Below are positions 7,824 to 17,159 of a stretch of 57,205 bases of DNA, in pieces (positions within the stretch are counted from its first letter, which is position 1; each line of letters starts with the position of its first letter). The stretch is from an uncultured Microbacterium sp. (lineage in GTDB: Bacteria > Actinomycetota > Actinomycetes > Actinomycetales > Microbacteriaceae). The stretch spans positions 1-57,205 of the forward strand of contig NZ_CAMFHZ010000023.1 in NCBI RefSeq assembly GCF_945952435.1, in the 5' to 3' direction. The notes below the pieces were generated by a model, which saw nothing but the letters and a program-made list of their open reading frames with translations, was not told the DNA's origin and did no database searches. A program made the translations under genes and the position numbers.

Positions 7824-8396
7824 ATGGGCGCCCTCGACGACGGCGAGAGGGTGATCGCGGCGGACGCGGCCACCTGGCGGGCGTGGCTCGCCGCTCACCA
7901 CGACACGTCGGCCGGGGCCTGGCTGGTACGCCCCCGCCCGGGCAACGACGAGGTGCACGTCGGCTACGAGGACGCGATCCTGCAGGCGCTGTGCTTCGGC
8001 TGGATCGACGGCCCGGTGCGCAGTTTCGACGCACGGCTCGGCGGCCTGTGGTTCGCCCCGCGCCGGCCGTCCAGCGGCTGGGCCGCCACGAACAAGGCCC
8101 GCGTCGCGCTGCTCGCGGAGCGGCAGCTGCTGGAGGAGGCGGGACTGCGGGCGATCGAGATCGCGAAGGCGAACGGCGCGTGGCAGGTGCTCGACGGACC
8201 GGAGGCGGGGATCGAGCCGGACGATCTGACGGTCGCGCTCGATGCGGATCCGGCGGCGCGGGCCGGCTGGGACGCGTTCCCTCCGTCGGCGAAGAAGCTC
8301 GGCCTCACGCAGATCGCGATGGCGAAGCGGCCGCAGACCCGCGCGGCGCGGATCGAGGCCATCGTCGCGGGCGCCGCGGTCGGGAGGCGGCCGTGA
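7824..8396 (+). CDS. YdeI/OmpD-associated family protein
   Basis: This 190-residue protein has the YdeI-like pattern: an N-terminal TWRAWLAAHH stretch, then CFGWIDGPVRSFD and RRPSSGWAATNKARVALL, and a C-terminal helix with WDAFPPSAKK. Family members are often annotated as bacteriocin-protection or OmpD-associated proteins, but the biochemical role is unclear. It lies 7 nt after the HAD gene and overlaps the next small gene by 4 nt (GTGA), so the three form an operon. Confidence 0.85.
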   Translation: MGALDDGERVIAADAATWRAWLAAHHDTSAGAWLVRPRPGNDEVHVGYEDAILQALCFGWIDGPVRSFDARLGGLWFAPRRPSSGWAATNKARVALLAERQLLEEAGLRAIEIAKANGAWQVLDGPEAGIEPDDLTVALDADPAARAGWDAFPPSAKKLGLTQIAMAKRPQTRAARIEAIVAGAAVGRRP

Positions 8397-8551
8397 GCTC
8401 GAACCCCGTCCTCTGGGTCGCCCTCGTCGTGACCCTCGGAACCCTGACCGCATGGATCGTGTCGTTCGTGCGCGGCCGACGCGGGCGCAGCGACGGCCGT
8501 GGCCCGTGGTGGGAAGGCCCGTGGGACGAGGACGACCCGCGAGAGCGCTGA
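8393..8551 (+). CDS. Small single-pass membrane protein
   Basis: This 52-residue protein begins at a GTG overlapping the stop of the YdeI-like gene (GTGA). One transmembrane helix (PVLWVALVVTLGTLTAWIV) is followed by a basic stretch and an acidic, tryptophan-rich tail (WWEGPWDEDDPRER). The hydrophobicity, positive-inside pattern and translational coupling support a real gene. Function is unknown. Confidence 0.65.
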   Translation: MSSNPVLWVALVVTLGTLTAWIVSFVRGRRGRSDGRGPWWEGPWDEDDPRER

Positions 8552-8604
8552 TCGCGCTCGGCGCACCGGAGCCAGGCGCCCGAGGCGGTGCACCCCGCGG
8601 TGGC

Positions 8605-9807
8605 TCACCCCAGGCTGACCGCGCCCGCGTCGAGCGTCAGCGCGCCGATCGCCGGCACCGGCTCCGGAAGGCCCAGCGGACCGGATCCCGGGGTGATCGC
8701 GCCGAGGATCCGCGGAGCAACGGCCCCCGTCGCCCCCGGGAGCACGGCCGGCACGCCATGCAGCGTGCACCAGCCGATGAGCGAGAAGAGGATGGCCTCC
8801 TTCGCGTCCGACGGGGCTCCGAGTTCGTCGGCGAGGAAGACCTCGGCGTCCGGGAGCGCGGCGCGCAGCCCGGCCAGGACGACCGGGTTGTGCGCACCGC
8901 CGCCCGACACCGCGAGCGACGAGACGCCCCTCCCGGCGAGGTCGCGGGCGACCGTCCGCACGGTCAGCTCGGTGAGCGTGGCCACGAGGTCGGCGTCGGA
9001 GACCTCGTGGCCCAGACGGCTCAGCCGGTCGGCCACGTAAGCACCGTGGAAGTGCTCCTTCCCCGTGCTCTTCGGGGCGGGAAGGGCGTAGTACGCGTCG
9101 TCCAGGAAGGCAGCGAGCAGCTCCTGATCCACCCGTCCGGCGGCGGCGATCCTGCCCTCGGCGTCGTAACCGCGCGGATCGAGCGCGCGATCCTGGACCA
9201 CCGCGTCGATGAGCGCGTTCGCGGGGCCGATGTCGTAGCCGAGCGTCGGCGCGGATCCGACCACGGTGACGTTCGCGATCCCGCCGAGGTTGAGCGCGGC
9301 GGCGGATCCGTCCGCGGCGGCCCGATCGCGCAGCAGCAGCTCGTCGAGGAAGGAGACGAGCGGCGCGCCCTGACCGCCGGCCGCGATGTCGCGGATCCGC
9401 ACGTCCGAGACCACCGGCACCCCGGTGCGCTCGGCGATCCAGGCCGGCTGCCCGAGCTGCAGCGTGCCGCGCGCACGGCCGCCCTCGATCCAGTGGAAGA
9501 CGGTCTGTCCGTGCGAGCAGACCGCGTCGATCCCGCCCGCGGCCGCCGCGGCCGTGCCCGCGACATCCGCGAACGCCTGGCCGATGAGGGTGTCGAGCTC
9601 GCACACCTCGGCGAGCGTCGCCGCGGCGGGCGGCAGCGCCGCGACGAGCCGCGCACGCAGCTCCGGCGCGTAGGACGTCTCGGAGACGTGCACCAGGGTT
9701 CCGCGCAGAATCGGGCCGCCGGGTCCCTCCCCGTCGAGGCGGAAGTCGACGACGGCGGCGTCGATCCCGTCGTGAGAGGTGCCGGACTGCAGGCCGAGGA
9801 CGCGCAT
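8605..9807 (-). CDS. anmK: Anhydro-N-acetylmuramic acid kinase
   Basis: AnmK phosphorylates and opens 1,6-anhydro-MurNAc to MurNAc-6-phosphate in peptidoglycan recycling. This 400-residue protein shows [17 protein letters not shown] at the N-terminus, [31 protein letters not shown] and VSGGGAHNP in the expected order of the ASKHA kinase fold. The start at 9807 is 4 nt after the stop of the ROK kinase gene, so the two are translated together. Upstream in-frame codons run into the neighbour and are not needed. Confidence 0.94.
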   Translation of the reverse strand: MRVLGLQSGTSHDGIDAAVVDFRLDGEGPGGPILRGTLVHVSETSYAPELRARLVAALPPAAATLAEVCELDTLIGQAFADVAGTAAAAAGGIDAVCSHGQTVFHWIEGGRARGTLQLGQPAWIAERTGVPVVSDVRIRDIAAGGQGAPLVSFLDELLLRDRAAADGSAAALNLGGIANVTVVGSAPTLGYDIGPANALIDAVVQDRALDPRGYDAEGRIAAAGRVDQELLAAFLDDAYYALPAPKSTGKEHFHGAYVADRLSRLGHEVSDADLVATLTELTVRTVARDLAGRGVSSLAVSGGGAHNPVVLAGLRAALPDAEVFLADELGAPSDAKEAILFSLIGWCTLHGVPAVLPGATGAVAPRILGAITPGSGPLGLPEPVPAIGALTLDAGAVSLG

Positions 9808-9811
9808 CGGC

Positions 9812-10738
9812 TCAGCGCAGGACGAGCGCGGCCGCGCCGATGAGCGGTCCCTCGTCGCCGAGTCCGGAGCGCACGACCCTGGTGCGGCGCGAGTAGCCGT
9901 GGGCCGCGGTCGCGGTGAGCGCCTCCCGGACGAGGTCGACGTAGTCGGCGGCCACGCGGGAGAACCCGCCGCCGATCGCGACCACCTCGAGGTCCACGAG
10001 GGTGGACGCATCCGCGAGGGCGGCGCCGACGGCTCCGGCAGAGCGCTCGATCGCGGCGCGGGCGATCCGGTCGCCGCCCGCCGCGTCACGGGCGAGGTCT
10101 TCGCCGCGCTCTCCCGACCACCCCTGCGACACGGCCCAGGCCACGCTCGCCGGGCCAGAGGCGACCTGCTCGACGGTCAGCTCCGGCGTCGCGTGCACCT
10201 GGCCGAGGTGACCGGCGTTGCCCGAGGCGCCCGGCAGGTACGTCCCGTCCACGACGAAGCCGCCCCCGACGCCGGTCGAGACGACGATCGAGAGGGAGGC
10301 CGCCGCGCCGGCGGTCGCGCCCAGCCAGGCCTCGGCGAGCGCGAGGCACCCGCCGTCGTGCGCGAAGACCGTCGGCACCGGGAGCCCGAGCACCGTCGAG
10401 GCGGCATCGCGGACCGCGCCGCGCAGGTCGAAGCCCCGGGCGTCGGGCATGTTCACCGGGTCGATCGTGCCGGCCTCCCGATCGATCGGCCCCGCGCTTC
10501 CCACCCCGGCCCCGACGAACTCGGCGTCGGCGGGCAGCCCGGCGAGGGCGTGCGCGACGACGGCCTCGATCGCCGCACGCATCGACGCGAAGGTGGCCGC
10601 GGATCCGGTGGGCCGACGGCTGCGCGTCCCCTCCACGACCGTCCCGTCGGCTCGCACCAGGGCCGCTTCGAGCTTCGTGCCTCCCACGTCGACCGCGAGC
10701 GCGACCGCGCTCTTCCCGGCCCCGAGCGCGCCGCTCAC
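9812..10738 (-). CDS. ROK family sugar kinase/regulator-like protein
   Basis: This 308-residue ROK-family protein probably phosphorylates a sugar, perhaps an amino sugar given the anmK gene directly downstream. [16 protein letters not shown] (phosphate loop), [20 protein letters not shown] (catalytic Asp region) and [12 protein letters not shown] are present. The usual zinc motif CxCGxxGCxE after GNAGHLG is missing, so it belongs to the metal-less minority. There is no DNA-binding domain. The GTG at 10738 is chosen because it overlaps the pyrE stop (GTGA). An ATG at 10783 is possible but lies inside pyrE. Confidence 0.88.
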   Translation of the reverse strand: MSGALGAGKSAVALAVDVGGTKLEAALVRADGTVVEGTRSRRPTGSAATFASMRAAIEAVVAHALAGLPADAEFVGAGVGSAGPIDREAGTIDPVNMPDARGFDLRGAVRDAASTVLGLPVPTVFAHDGGCLALAEAWLGATAGAAASLSIVVSTGVGGGFVVDGTYLPGASGNAGHLGQVHATPELTVEQVASGPASVAWAVSQGWSGERGEDLARDAAGGDRIARAAIERSAGAVGAALADASTLVDLEVVAIGGGFSRVAADYVDLVREALTATAAHGYSRRTRVVRSGLGDEGPLIGAAALVLR

Positions 10739-11310
10739 TGGGGGGACAGCCCGAGGTCGTCGAGATCGATCGCGGCGAGCCACTGCAGGCCCTCGGCCTC
10801 GACCGCCGCCTGGGCGCCGGTCTTGCGGTCGACGATCGAGACGACGGCGACCGGCTCTGCGCCCGCGGCGCGGAGCACTTCGACGGCCTTGAGCGGGGAT
10901 CCGCCCGTGGTGGACGTGTCTTCGACCACGACGACCCGCTTGCCGGTGACGTCGGCGCCCTCGATCTGCCGTCCGCGGCCGTGATCCTTGGGCTCCTTGC
11001 GCACGACGAACGCGTCGAGGGGCGTGCCCGCCCGCACGGATTCGTGCATCACGGCGTTCGCGATCGGGTCGGCGCCGAGCGTCAGACCTCCCACGGCCTC
11101 GATGCCGTCGAGACCGCGGACGAGGTCGAGCACGATGCGGCCGATCGCGGGGGCGGCCCGGTGGTCGAGCGTGAGCTTGCGCATGTCCACGTAGTACGTG
11201 GCCTTCTTGCCGCTGGACAGCGTGAAGTCTCCGTGGAACACCGCCTCGTCCGTGATGAGGGTGATGAGGGCCTGGCGGTCGGCTTCGAGTTCGGGGGTGC
11301 TGAGCGTCAC
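10735..11310 (-). CDS. pyrE: Orotate phosphoribosyltransferase
   Basis: PyrE joins orotate and PRPP to form OMP in pyrimidine synthesis. The 191-residue protein has the PRPP-binding loop VVVVEDTSTTGGSPLKA, the flexible loop VRKEPKDHGRGRQIEG and the N-terminal FTLSSGKKATYYVDMR. The length is normal for the family. It heads the pyrE-ROK-anmK operon (4-nt overlap with the ROK gene). The GTG start has a TAGACT box 7 nt upstream on the minus strand and no clear ribosome binding site. Confidence 0.96.
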   Translation of the reverse strand: MTLSTPELEADRQALITLITDEAVFHGDFTLSSGKKATYYVDMRKLTLDHRAAPAIGRIVLDLVRGLDGIEAVGGLTLGADPIANAVMHESVRAGTPLDAFVVRKEPKDHGRGRQIEGADVTGKRVVVVEDTSTTGGSPLKAVEVLRAAGAEPVAVVSIVDRKTGAQAAVEAEGLQWLAAIDLDDLGLSPQ

Positions 11311-11317
11311 GGCAACA

Positions 11318-11327
11318 AGTCTAGAGT
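11318..11327. promoter_or_regulatory. Overlapping divergent -10 boxes for pyrE and the YbhB-like gene
   Basis: The 10 bp AGTCTAGAGT reads TAGACT on the minus strand (7 nt before the pyrE GTG) and TAGAGT on the plus strand (28 nt before the YbhB-like ATG). The two boxes share two base pairs, so the polymerases would compete. Confidence 0.55.
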
Positions 11328-11354
11328 GGCGTCAACCGACCCCGAGGAGGACTC

Positions 11355-11897
11355 ATGCTCGACCTCGATCCGTACGCGGCCCTGGCCCGGCTGAAGCCGG
11401 TGCCCCCGCTGGAACTCTCCAGCCCCGACTTCGAGGCCGACGGCCCGCTCCCGGTCTGGGCGTGGTCCGCCGACCGTGGCGGCGCCGACCGTTCTCCCGG
11501 CCTCGTGTGGGGCGATCCGCCCGCCGGGACCAGGAGTTTCGCACTGAGCGTGCTGGATCCCGATGCGCCGACCGGATCGGGGTTCTGGCACTGGGCCGTC
11601 GCGAACATCCCCGCGGACGTCCGCTCGCTCCCCGCGGACGCGGGCGACGGTGGCCCGACGTCCCTGCCCGCGGCGGCGGTCACGCTGCCGAACGAGGCGC
11701 GACTGCCCCGGTACATCGGTGCGGCACCGCCCGCGGGCACGGGCGTGCACCGGTACATGATCACCGTGGACGCACTGGACATCGAGGAGATCGAGCTCAC
11801 GGGCGAGGAGACGCCGGCCTACCTCGGCTTCAATCGCCACTTCCACGTGCTCGCGCGCGGGATCCTCATCGGCACGGCGGATCCGTCCGAGCGCTGA
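11355..11897 (+). CDS. YbhB/YbcL family Raf kinase inhibitor-like protein (PEBP)
   Basis: This 180-residue protein belongs to the phosphatidylethanolamine-binding protein fold. The conserved ligand-pocket segments are LSVLDPDAPTGSGFWHW and YIGAAPPAGTGVHRYMITV. Bacterial members are cytoplasmic, and their role is poorly defined. The ATG is preceded by a clear GAGGAGG ribosome binding site, unlike most neighbours. It is divergent from pyrE. Confidence 0.93.
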   Translation: MLDLDPYAALARLKPVPPLELSSPDFEADGPLPVWAWSADRGGADRSPGLVWGDPPAGTRSFALSVLDPDAPTGSGFWHWAVANIPADVRSLPADAGDGGPTSLPAAAVTLPNEARLPRYIGAAPPAGTGVHRYMITVDALDIEEIELTGEETPAYLGFNRHFHVLARGILIGTADPSER

Positions 11898-11919
11898 CAC
11901 TCCGCCATCGTCCCATCGC

Positions 11920-11955
11920 TTTCAAGATGTGGAACTTAAGCTTCGTATTGTGATA
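11920..11955 (+). promoter_or_regulatory. Paired 21-bp-spaced operator, site A (GlcG-like gene/glcB)
   Basis: TTTCA-AGATG-TGGAA (11920-11934) and the weaker CTTCG-TATTG-TGATA (11941-11955) have centres 21 bp apart. A likely -10 (TATTGT or TAATCT) overlaps the second site. The first gene starts at 12007 after a leader carrying GAGGAG. Confidence 0.6.
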
Positions 11956-12006
11956 ATCTCGACGTCAAGATAACTCCCTTCCGGAGCCGACGCCGAGGAG
12001 ACGCCG

Positions 12007-12438
12007 ATGTCCACTCACCGCCACATCGCGGCGATCACGTACGAGACGGCCGCCCGTGCCGTGTCGCTGGCGATGGAGATCGGACGCGAACGCGGCATGG
12101 CGCCCGTCGTCGCGGTCGCCGATCCGTCCATGACGCTCATCGCGTTCGGCCTGGACGACGGCGCGACCCCGCACAGCGCCGAGACCGCGCGCCGCAAGGC
12201 CGCGACGGCCGCCTCGATCCGGCGGGCGACGTCGCAGATCCCCGATCCGCTGAGCATCGTGCTCCCGCTAGGCACCGGAGGCGCGCTGACCGCGATCGCC
12301 GGAGGCATGCCCATCGTGTTCGACGACCAGCACGTCGGCGGGCTCGGCGTGGCAGGCGGCTCCCCCGCGCAGGACGCGGAGATCGCCTGGGAGACCCTGA
12401 CGCGCCTCGGCGCCCGCACAGAAGGAATGCACGCATGA
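12007..12438 (+). CDS. GlcG/HbpS-like heme-degrading-fold protein (DUF336)
   Basis: This 143-residue protein has the GlcG/HbpS fold: an N-terminal helix ([20 protein letters not shown]), [21 protein letters not shown], and a glycine-rich [20 protein letters not shown] core. Homologues accompany glycolate/glyoxylate genes, but their function is not settled. The gene overlaps malate synthase G by 4 nt (ATGA), so the two form an operon. A GAGGAG ribosome binding site precedes the ATG. The paired operator upstream links it to the allantoin regulon proposed here. Confidence 0.88.
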   Translation: MSTHRHIAAITYETAARAVSLAMEIGRERGMAPVVAVADPSMTLIAFGLDDGATPHSAETARRKAATAASIRRATSQIPDPLSIVLPLGTGGALTAIAGGMPIVFDDQHVGGLGVAGGSPAQDAEIAWETLTRLGARTEGMHA

Positions 12439-14612
12439 CCTCGTACCTCACCCGCGCCGACCTTCGGGTCGCCACCCCGATCGTCGAGTTCGCCGAGGCT
12501 TCGCTGACGGGAGCAGGCCGAGACGTCGACGCCTTCTGGGCCGGAGTGAGCGCCCTCGTGCACGACCTGGTGCCGCGCAACGAGGAGCTGCTGCGTCGGC
12601 GCGACGAGTTGCAGCAGCAGATCGACGACTACCACCGTGCGCACCCCGGTCGCCCCGACCCGGACTCCTACCGCGCCTTCCTCACGGAGATCGGCTATCT
12701 CGTGCCCGTCCCGGAGGGCGTCTCGGTGACGACCACGGACGTCGACCCCGAGATCGCCACGATGGCGGGCCCCCAGCTCGTCGTCCCGCTGCTGAACGCA
12801 CGCTTCGCGCTCAATGCCGCGAACGCCCGCTGGGGCTCTCTGTACGACGCGCTCTACGGCACCGACGCGATCGACCGGAGCGACGACCTGGCCCCCGGTC
12901 GGGAGTTCAACCTCGCCCGCGCCGCCGCCGTCGTGTCCTTCGGACGGGACCTCCTCGACGAGATCGCCCCACTGACACAGGGCTCGCACAGGGACGCGAC
13001 CGCCTACCGCGTCGATGACGGAGGCCTCGTGGTCGACACCGCCGCCGGTGAGGTGCGCCTCGCCGATGCGGACCGTTTCGTCGGCCGCACCGGCGATGCC
13101 GACGCCCCCTCCTCCGTGCTGCTCGTGCACCACGGGCTGCATGCCGAGATCCTCGTCGACCGCGAGGGCCGGATCGGCCGCACCGACGCGGCCGGCGTGC
13201 AGGACATCCTGCTCGAGTCCGCCGTCACCGCGATCCTCGACCTCGAGGACTCGGTGGCCGCCGTCGACGGCGAGGACAAGGCGCTCGGGTATCGCAACTG
13301 GCGCGGCTTCATGGACGGCACGCTCACCGAGTCCGTCACCAAGGACGGATCCACCTTCACCCGCGCGCTCGCCGCGGACCGCACCTACCGGACGGCCGAC
13401 GGATCCGAGGTGACCCTCCCGGGCCGCGCGGTCCTGTTCGTGCGCAACGTCGGCCACCTCATGCGCACCGACGCCCTGCTCGATCGCGACGGCGCCCCCG
13501 TCTTCGAGGGGATCCTCGACGCCGTCATGACGGCGCTCGGCGCGCTGCCCGAGCTGGAAGGGCCGAACGCCGGCCGCAACTCGCGGACCGGGTCCATGTA
13601 CATCGTCAAGCCGAAGATGCACGGACCGGAGGAGGTCGCGTTCGCGGCCGAGCTGTTCGCCCGCGTCGAGGAACTGCTCGGGCTTCCCGCGCGCACGCTC
13701 AAGTTCGGGATCATGGACGAGGAGCGCCGGACCTCCGCGAACCTCGCCGCGTCGATCGCGGCAGGACGCGACCGCGTCGTCTTCATCAACACCGGCTTCC
13801 TGGACCGCACCGGCGACGAGATCCACACCTCGCTGCACGCCGGCCCGTTCCTGCCCAAGGCGGCGATCAAGGCGCAGCCGTTCATGCAGGCGTACGAGGA
13901 TCGCAACGTGGCGATCGGCCTGGCCTCCGGTCTGGACGGCCGCGCGCAGATCGGCAAGGGCATGTGGGCCGAGCCCGACCTCATGCACGACATGCTCGAG
14001 AAGAAGATCGCGCACCCGCTCTCCGGGGCATCCACCGCCTGGGTGCCGTCGCCGACCGCGGCCACCCTGCACGCCCTGCACTACCACCGGGTCGATCCGT
14101 TCGCGATCCGGGAGAGCCTGCCGCCGGTCGACGACAGCGCGCTGGACCGTCTGCTCGTGCCGCCGCTCGCGGAGCCCGAAGCCCTCACTCCCGAGGTCGT
14201 CGCGGCGGAGCTCGACAACAACGTGCAGTCCCTGCTCGGCTACGTGGTGCGCTGGATCGACCAGGGTATCGGCGTCTCGAAGGTGCCGGACATCCACGGC
14301 GTGGGGCTCATGGAGGATCGCGCGACCCTGCGCATCTCGAGCCAGCTGCTCGCGAACTGGCTGCAGCACGGCGTCATCACCGAGGAGCAGATCGACGACA
14401 GCCTGCGCCGTCTCGCCGCCGTCGTGGACGAGCAGAACGCCGGCGATCCGAACTACGAGCCGCTGGTCGTCGCCGAGGGCGCTCGCCCGGGCATCGCCTT
14501 CCAGGCGGCGAGACGGCTCATCGTCGAGGGCGCCGCGCAGCCCAGCGGATACACCGAGCCGCTGCTGCACGGCATGCGCCGGGAGAAGAAGGCGGAGCAG
14601 GCCGCGCGCTGA
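12435..14612 (+). CDS. glcB: Malate synthase G
   Basis: Malate synthase G condenses glyoxylate and acetyl-CoA to malate. The 725-residue length is typical of the G isoform. Visible features include [16 protein letters not shown], the [10 protein letters not shown] stretch, [19 protein letters not shown] and [17 protein letters not shown], with [24 protein letters not shown] residues near the C-terminus. It is translationally coupled to the GlcG-like gene (ATGA overlap). With allantoin-derived glyoxylate made by the 34-51 kb genes, it gives entry to the TCA cycle. The last 95 nt overlap an antisense gene. Confidence 0.97.
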   Translation: MTSYLTRADLRVATPIVEFAEASLTGAGRDVDAFWAGVSALVHDLVPRNEELLRRRDELQQQIDDYHRAHPGRPDPDSYRAFLTEIGYLVPVPEGVSVTTTDVDPEIATMAGPQLVVPLLNARFALNAANARWGSLYDALYGTDAIDRSDDLAPGREFNLARAAAVVSFGRDLLDEIAPLTQGSHRDATAYRVDDGGLVVDTAAGEVRLADADRFVGRTGDADAPSSVLLVHHGLHAEILVDREGRIGRTDAAGVQDILLESAVTAILDLEDSVAAVDGEDKALGYRNWRGFMDGTLTESVTKDGSTFTRALAADRTYRTADGSEVTLPGRAVLFVRNVGHLMRTDALLDRDGAPVFEGILDAVMTALGALPELEGPNAGRNSRTGSMYIVKPKMHGPEEVAFAAELFARVEELLGLPARTLKFGIMDEERRTSANLAASIAAGRDRVVFINTGFLDRTGDEIHTSLHAGPFLPKAAIKAQPFMQAYEDRNVAIGLASGLDGRAQIGKGMWAEPDLMHDMLEKKIAHPLSGASTAWVPSPTAATLHALHYHRVDPFAIRESLPPVDDSALDRLLVPPLAEPEALTPEVVAAELDNNVQSLLGYVVRWIDQGIGVSKVPDIHGVGLMEDRATLRISSQLLANWLQHGVITEEQIDDSLRRLAAVVDEQNAGDPNYEPLVVAEGARPGIAFQAARRLIVEGAAQPSGYTEPLLHGMRREKKAEQAAR

Positions 14613-15138
14613 CCGCTCCGAGCGCGTGCGCGTGCACGGCCCGCCAGGTGCGGGCGAACTCGTCCCCGTCGACCTCACCCGCCCGAAAGGACGCGCTCGC
14701 CACGACCATGGCGTCCGCGAGGGCGTCCAGCCGACGCTGGGCGGCCCGCTGCTCGTCGTCCTCGTGGAACGCGGAGCAGCACGCCGCGACGACGGCCGAC
14801 GCGCGGCGGACGGGCCGTGCCCGTCGCGACAGCGCTGCACCCACGGACAGGACGACGACGAGGATCGCCACGATCGCCGCGAGCGGCGGAGCACCCGCGG
14901 CGGAGAGTCCGATCCAGCCGAACAGCGCGACGGCGCCCGCGACGGGGGCGTAGGCGCGCGACAGATCGGCACGACGGCGGTCGCGCTCCGAGGCGTCGGG
15001 CGGATACACGACGAGCGTGGTCGACACGGCGCCGTAACGGCTGACGGCACGGGACACGTACCCCCAGCGCGGTGGTGCGGGCCGGATCGCGGCGTGGGAG
15101 GGGGCCGGCGCGAGGCGCGGCCGGTGATCGATGACCAT
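14518..15138 (-). CDS. DUF6611-like small membrane protein (tentative)
   Basis: The protein has about 206 residues if it starts at the ATG at 15138 (GGTGGAG just upstream). It has [26 protein letters not shown]-like [20 protein letters not shown], and two hydrophobic helices ([16 protein letters not shown] and [19 protein letters not shown]), then a Cys/His-containing helix. From memory this resembles Microbacteriaceae proteins labelled DUF6611. The last ~31 residues (Arg/Ala/Pro-rich) are antisense to the glcB 3' end, so the tail may have been gained by loss of a stop codon. An earlier start at 15192 is possible. Confidence 0.65.
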   Translation of the reverse strand: MVIDHRPRLAPAPSHAAIRPAPPRWGYVSRAVSRYGAVSTTLVVYPPDASERDRRRADLSRAYAPVAGAVALFGWIGLSAAGAPPLAAIVAILVVVLSVGAALSRRARPVRRASAVVAACCSAFHEDDEQRAAQRRLDALADAMVVASASFRAGEVDGDEFARTWRAVHAHALGAVSARPAPPSSPGACRAAAARCIRWAARRPRR

Positions 15139-15287
15139 GGCTCCACCCTGCGCGGCGGTGCGCGCGGACGTCCGCTTCTTCACGGGACCCATACGGGAGA
15201 GGCACGGATCCCTGCGCTTCCCGAACGCGGACCGACTCTCCCCCGCCTCCGCGCGCGAACCCTGCGGTTCGTGTCGGCGCCCGCCCC

Positions 15288-15293
15288 TAGGCT
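15288..15293 (+). promoter_or_regulatory. Leaderless -10 box (TAGGCT) for xthA
   Basis: TAGGCT, the spacer GGATCC, then the ATG at 15300. The 12-nt arrangement is identical to that at mntR. Confidence 0.75.
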
Positions 15294-15299
15294 GGATCC

Positions 15300-16145
15300 A
15301 TGCGCCTGGCCACCTGGAACGTCAACTCCATCCGCACCCGCGTCGCCCGCACCGTCGAGTTCGCCGTGCGGGAGGACATCGACGTGCTCGCGATGCAGGA
15401 GATCAAGTGCAAGCCGGAGCAGTTCCCGTACGCGCCGTTCGAGGAGGCCGGGTACCACGTCGAGGTGCACGGCCTGAACCAGTGGAACGGCGTCGCGATC
15501 GCGAGCCGCGCACCGATGACCGACGTGCGCACCGGGTTCGACGGCATGCCCGGCTTCGCGAAGGGGCACGAGGGGCCCGACGCCCCGCTCGAGGCGCGGG
15601 CGCTCGGCGTGACGGTCGAGGGCGTGCGGGTGTGGAGCCTGTACGTGCCGAACGGGCGCTCGCTCGACAATCCGCACCTCGCGTACAAGCTGCACTGGCT
15701 CGATGCGCTGCGCACCGCCACCGCCGCCGAGCTCGAGGCCGCACCGGGCCTTCCCCTGGCGCTCGTCGGCGACTTCAACATCATCCCGTTCGACGCGGAC
15801 AACGGCGATCCGGACATCGTCGTCGGTCGTTCCACGCACGTCTCGCCCGAGGAGCGCGCGGCCTTCTTCGCCCTCGAATCGGCCGGGGTGCGCGACGTCG
15901 TGCGCCCGCTGCTCCCCGAGGGGTACACGTACTGGGACTACCAGCGCCTCAAGTTCCCGCGCAACGAGGGCATCCGGATCGACTTCGTGCTCGGATCCGA
16001 TGCCCTCGCCGATGCCGTGCAGGGCGCGTCGATCCATCGCGAGGAGCGCAAGGGCGAGCAGCCCAGCGACCACGTACCCGTCGTCGTCGACCTGTCGTTC
16101 GGCGCCGCGGACGAGGACGACGATCTGCCGATGATCTTCGCCTGA
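15300..16145 (+). CDS. xthA: Exodeoxyribonuclease III (AP endonuclease)
   Basis: ExoIII cleaves abasic sites and removes 3' blocks in base-excision repair. The 281-residue protein begins RLATWNVNSIRTR. It carries AMQEIKCKPEQFP (metal-binding Glu), LYVPNGRSLDNP (Tyr), LVGDFNIIPFDADN (Asp/Asn) and a C-terminal SDHVPVVVDL (catalytic His). All catalytic residues of the EEP fold are in place. Its stop overlaps the start of the following HAD gene by one base (TGATG). Confidence 0.96.
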   Translation: MRLATWNVNSIRTRVARTVEFAVREDIDVLAMQEIKCKPEQFPYAPFEEAGYHVEVHGLNQWNGVAIASRAPMTDVRTGFDGMPGFAKGHEGPDAPLEARALGVTVEGVRVWSLYVPNGRSLDNPHLAYKLHWLDALRTATAAELEAAPGLPLALVGDFNIIPFDADNGDPDIVVGRSTHVSPEERAAFFALESAGVRDVVRPLLPEGYTYWDYQRLKFPRNEGIRIDFVLGSDALADAVQGASIHREERKGEQPSDHVPVVVDLSFGAADEDDDLPMIFA

Positions 16146-17095
16146 TGCCCGATCCGGGCTCGTCGAGCGATCCCACTCCAGCCCCGTCCCCCCAGGGGTC
16201 GTCGAGCGATCCCACTCCAGCCGACTCCCCCCAGGGGTCGTTGAGCGAGGACGGCGCAGCCGACCGAGACGAAACGCGGCACCCTCGGATCCGCCTCGTC
16301 GCGACGGATCTCGACGGCACGCTGCTCGACCCGTCCGGGCACGTCACGGCACGCACCAGGGCCGCGCTCGATGCCGCGCGCGCCGCGGGGATCGTCGTGG
16401 TGCCCGTGACCGCGCGGCAGCCGATCGGGCTGCGGGCGATCGCCGCAGAAGCCGGTTTCGACGGCTGGGCGCTGTGCGGCAACGGCGCCTACGGCATCCA
16501 GCTGACCACCCACGAGCAGCTCTTCGCCTCCGAGATCGCGGTGGCGGTGCAGGAGCGGATCGCGCGCGAGCTGGGGGCGAGGATCCCCGGGCTGCTGTTC
16601 GCGAGCGTGCGCGAGGCCGGCGAGGTCTTCGTCGCGCAGGAGGGATACGCCGAGGTCGCCACGCTCAGCGACCACAAGCGCGACCCGGCGTCGATGGGCT
16701 CCGCGCCGCTGTCCGCGGTGGTGGGGACCCCGAGCCTGAAACTCGTGATCCGACACCCCTCGCTCACTCCCCGAGAGATCTTCGCCACGTTGCGCGGACT
16801 CGATCAGACCGGATTCACCGCGACGCTCTCCGGAGCGCCGTTCGTCGAGGTCATGGCGGAGGGCGTGACGAAGGCCACCGGTCTCGCGCGCCTGTGCGCC
16901 CCGTTGGAGATCGACCGCACGAGCGTGGTCGCGTTCGGCGATGCGCTGAACGACGTCGAGATGCTGCGCTGGGCGGGGCTCGGCGTCGCGATGGCGAACG
17001 CCGTCCCCGAAGCCCTCGCCGCGGCGGACGAGATCACCGCCTCGAACGCCGACGACGGCGTGGCCGTGACGTTGGAGCGACTTCTAGGACTCTGA
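16145..17095 (+). CDS. HAD-IIB (Cof-type) hydrolase with a repeat-derived N-terminus
   Basis: This 316-residue protein is a Cof/HAD-IIB phosphatase. Motif I is LVATDLDGTLLDPSG near residue 55, the C2b cap is in the middle, and motif IV is VVAFGDALNDVEML with GVAMANAVPEA near the C-terminus. The substrate is probably a sugar or nucleotide phosphate. Family members normally begin within a few residues of motif I. Here about 45 extra residues precede it: two 13-residue repeats (GSSSDPTPAPSPQ-like) and a segment translated from the dispersed repeat. The only start codon in frame is the ATG overlapping the xthA stop. Confidence 0.9.
   Translation: MPDPGSSSDPTPAPSPQGSSSDPTPADSPQGSLSEDGAADRDETRHPRIRLVATDLDGTLLDPSGHVTARTRAALDAARAAGIVVVPVTARQPIGLRAIAAEAGFDGWALCGNGAYGIQLTTHEQLFASEIAVAVQERIARELGARIPGLLFASVREAGEVFVAQEGYAEVATLSDHKRDPASMGSAPLSAVVGTPSLKLVIRHPSLTPREIFATLRGLDQTGFTATLSGAPFVEVMAEGVTKATGLARLCAPLEIDRTSVVAFGDALNDVEMLRWAGLGVAMANAVPEALAAADEITASNADDGVAVTLERLLGL
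16157..16234 (+). repeat. Two tandem 39-bp units inside the HAD-IIB gene
   Basis: Units at 16157-16195 and 16196-16234 are nearly identical and 13 codons long, so the reading frame is kept. Each starts GGNTCGTCGAGCGA and ends in TCCCCCCAG. The left end resembles the left end of the dispersed repeat that follows directly. Confidence 0.9.
16239..16277 (+). repeat. Dispersed repeat, copy 2, within a coding sequence
   Basis: This is the same 39-bp sequence as at 39206-39244 with one or two differences. Here it is translated as part of the N-terminal tail of the HAD-IIB protein (SEDGAADRDETR). Confidence 0.9.
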
Positions 17096-17159
17096 TCCCG
17101 TCGTGCTCTGTTCCGGTGCCGTGACGTGGACATGGCGAAACGGGGCGAGTTGCTCCGCG

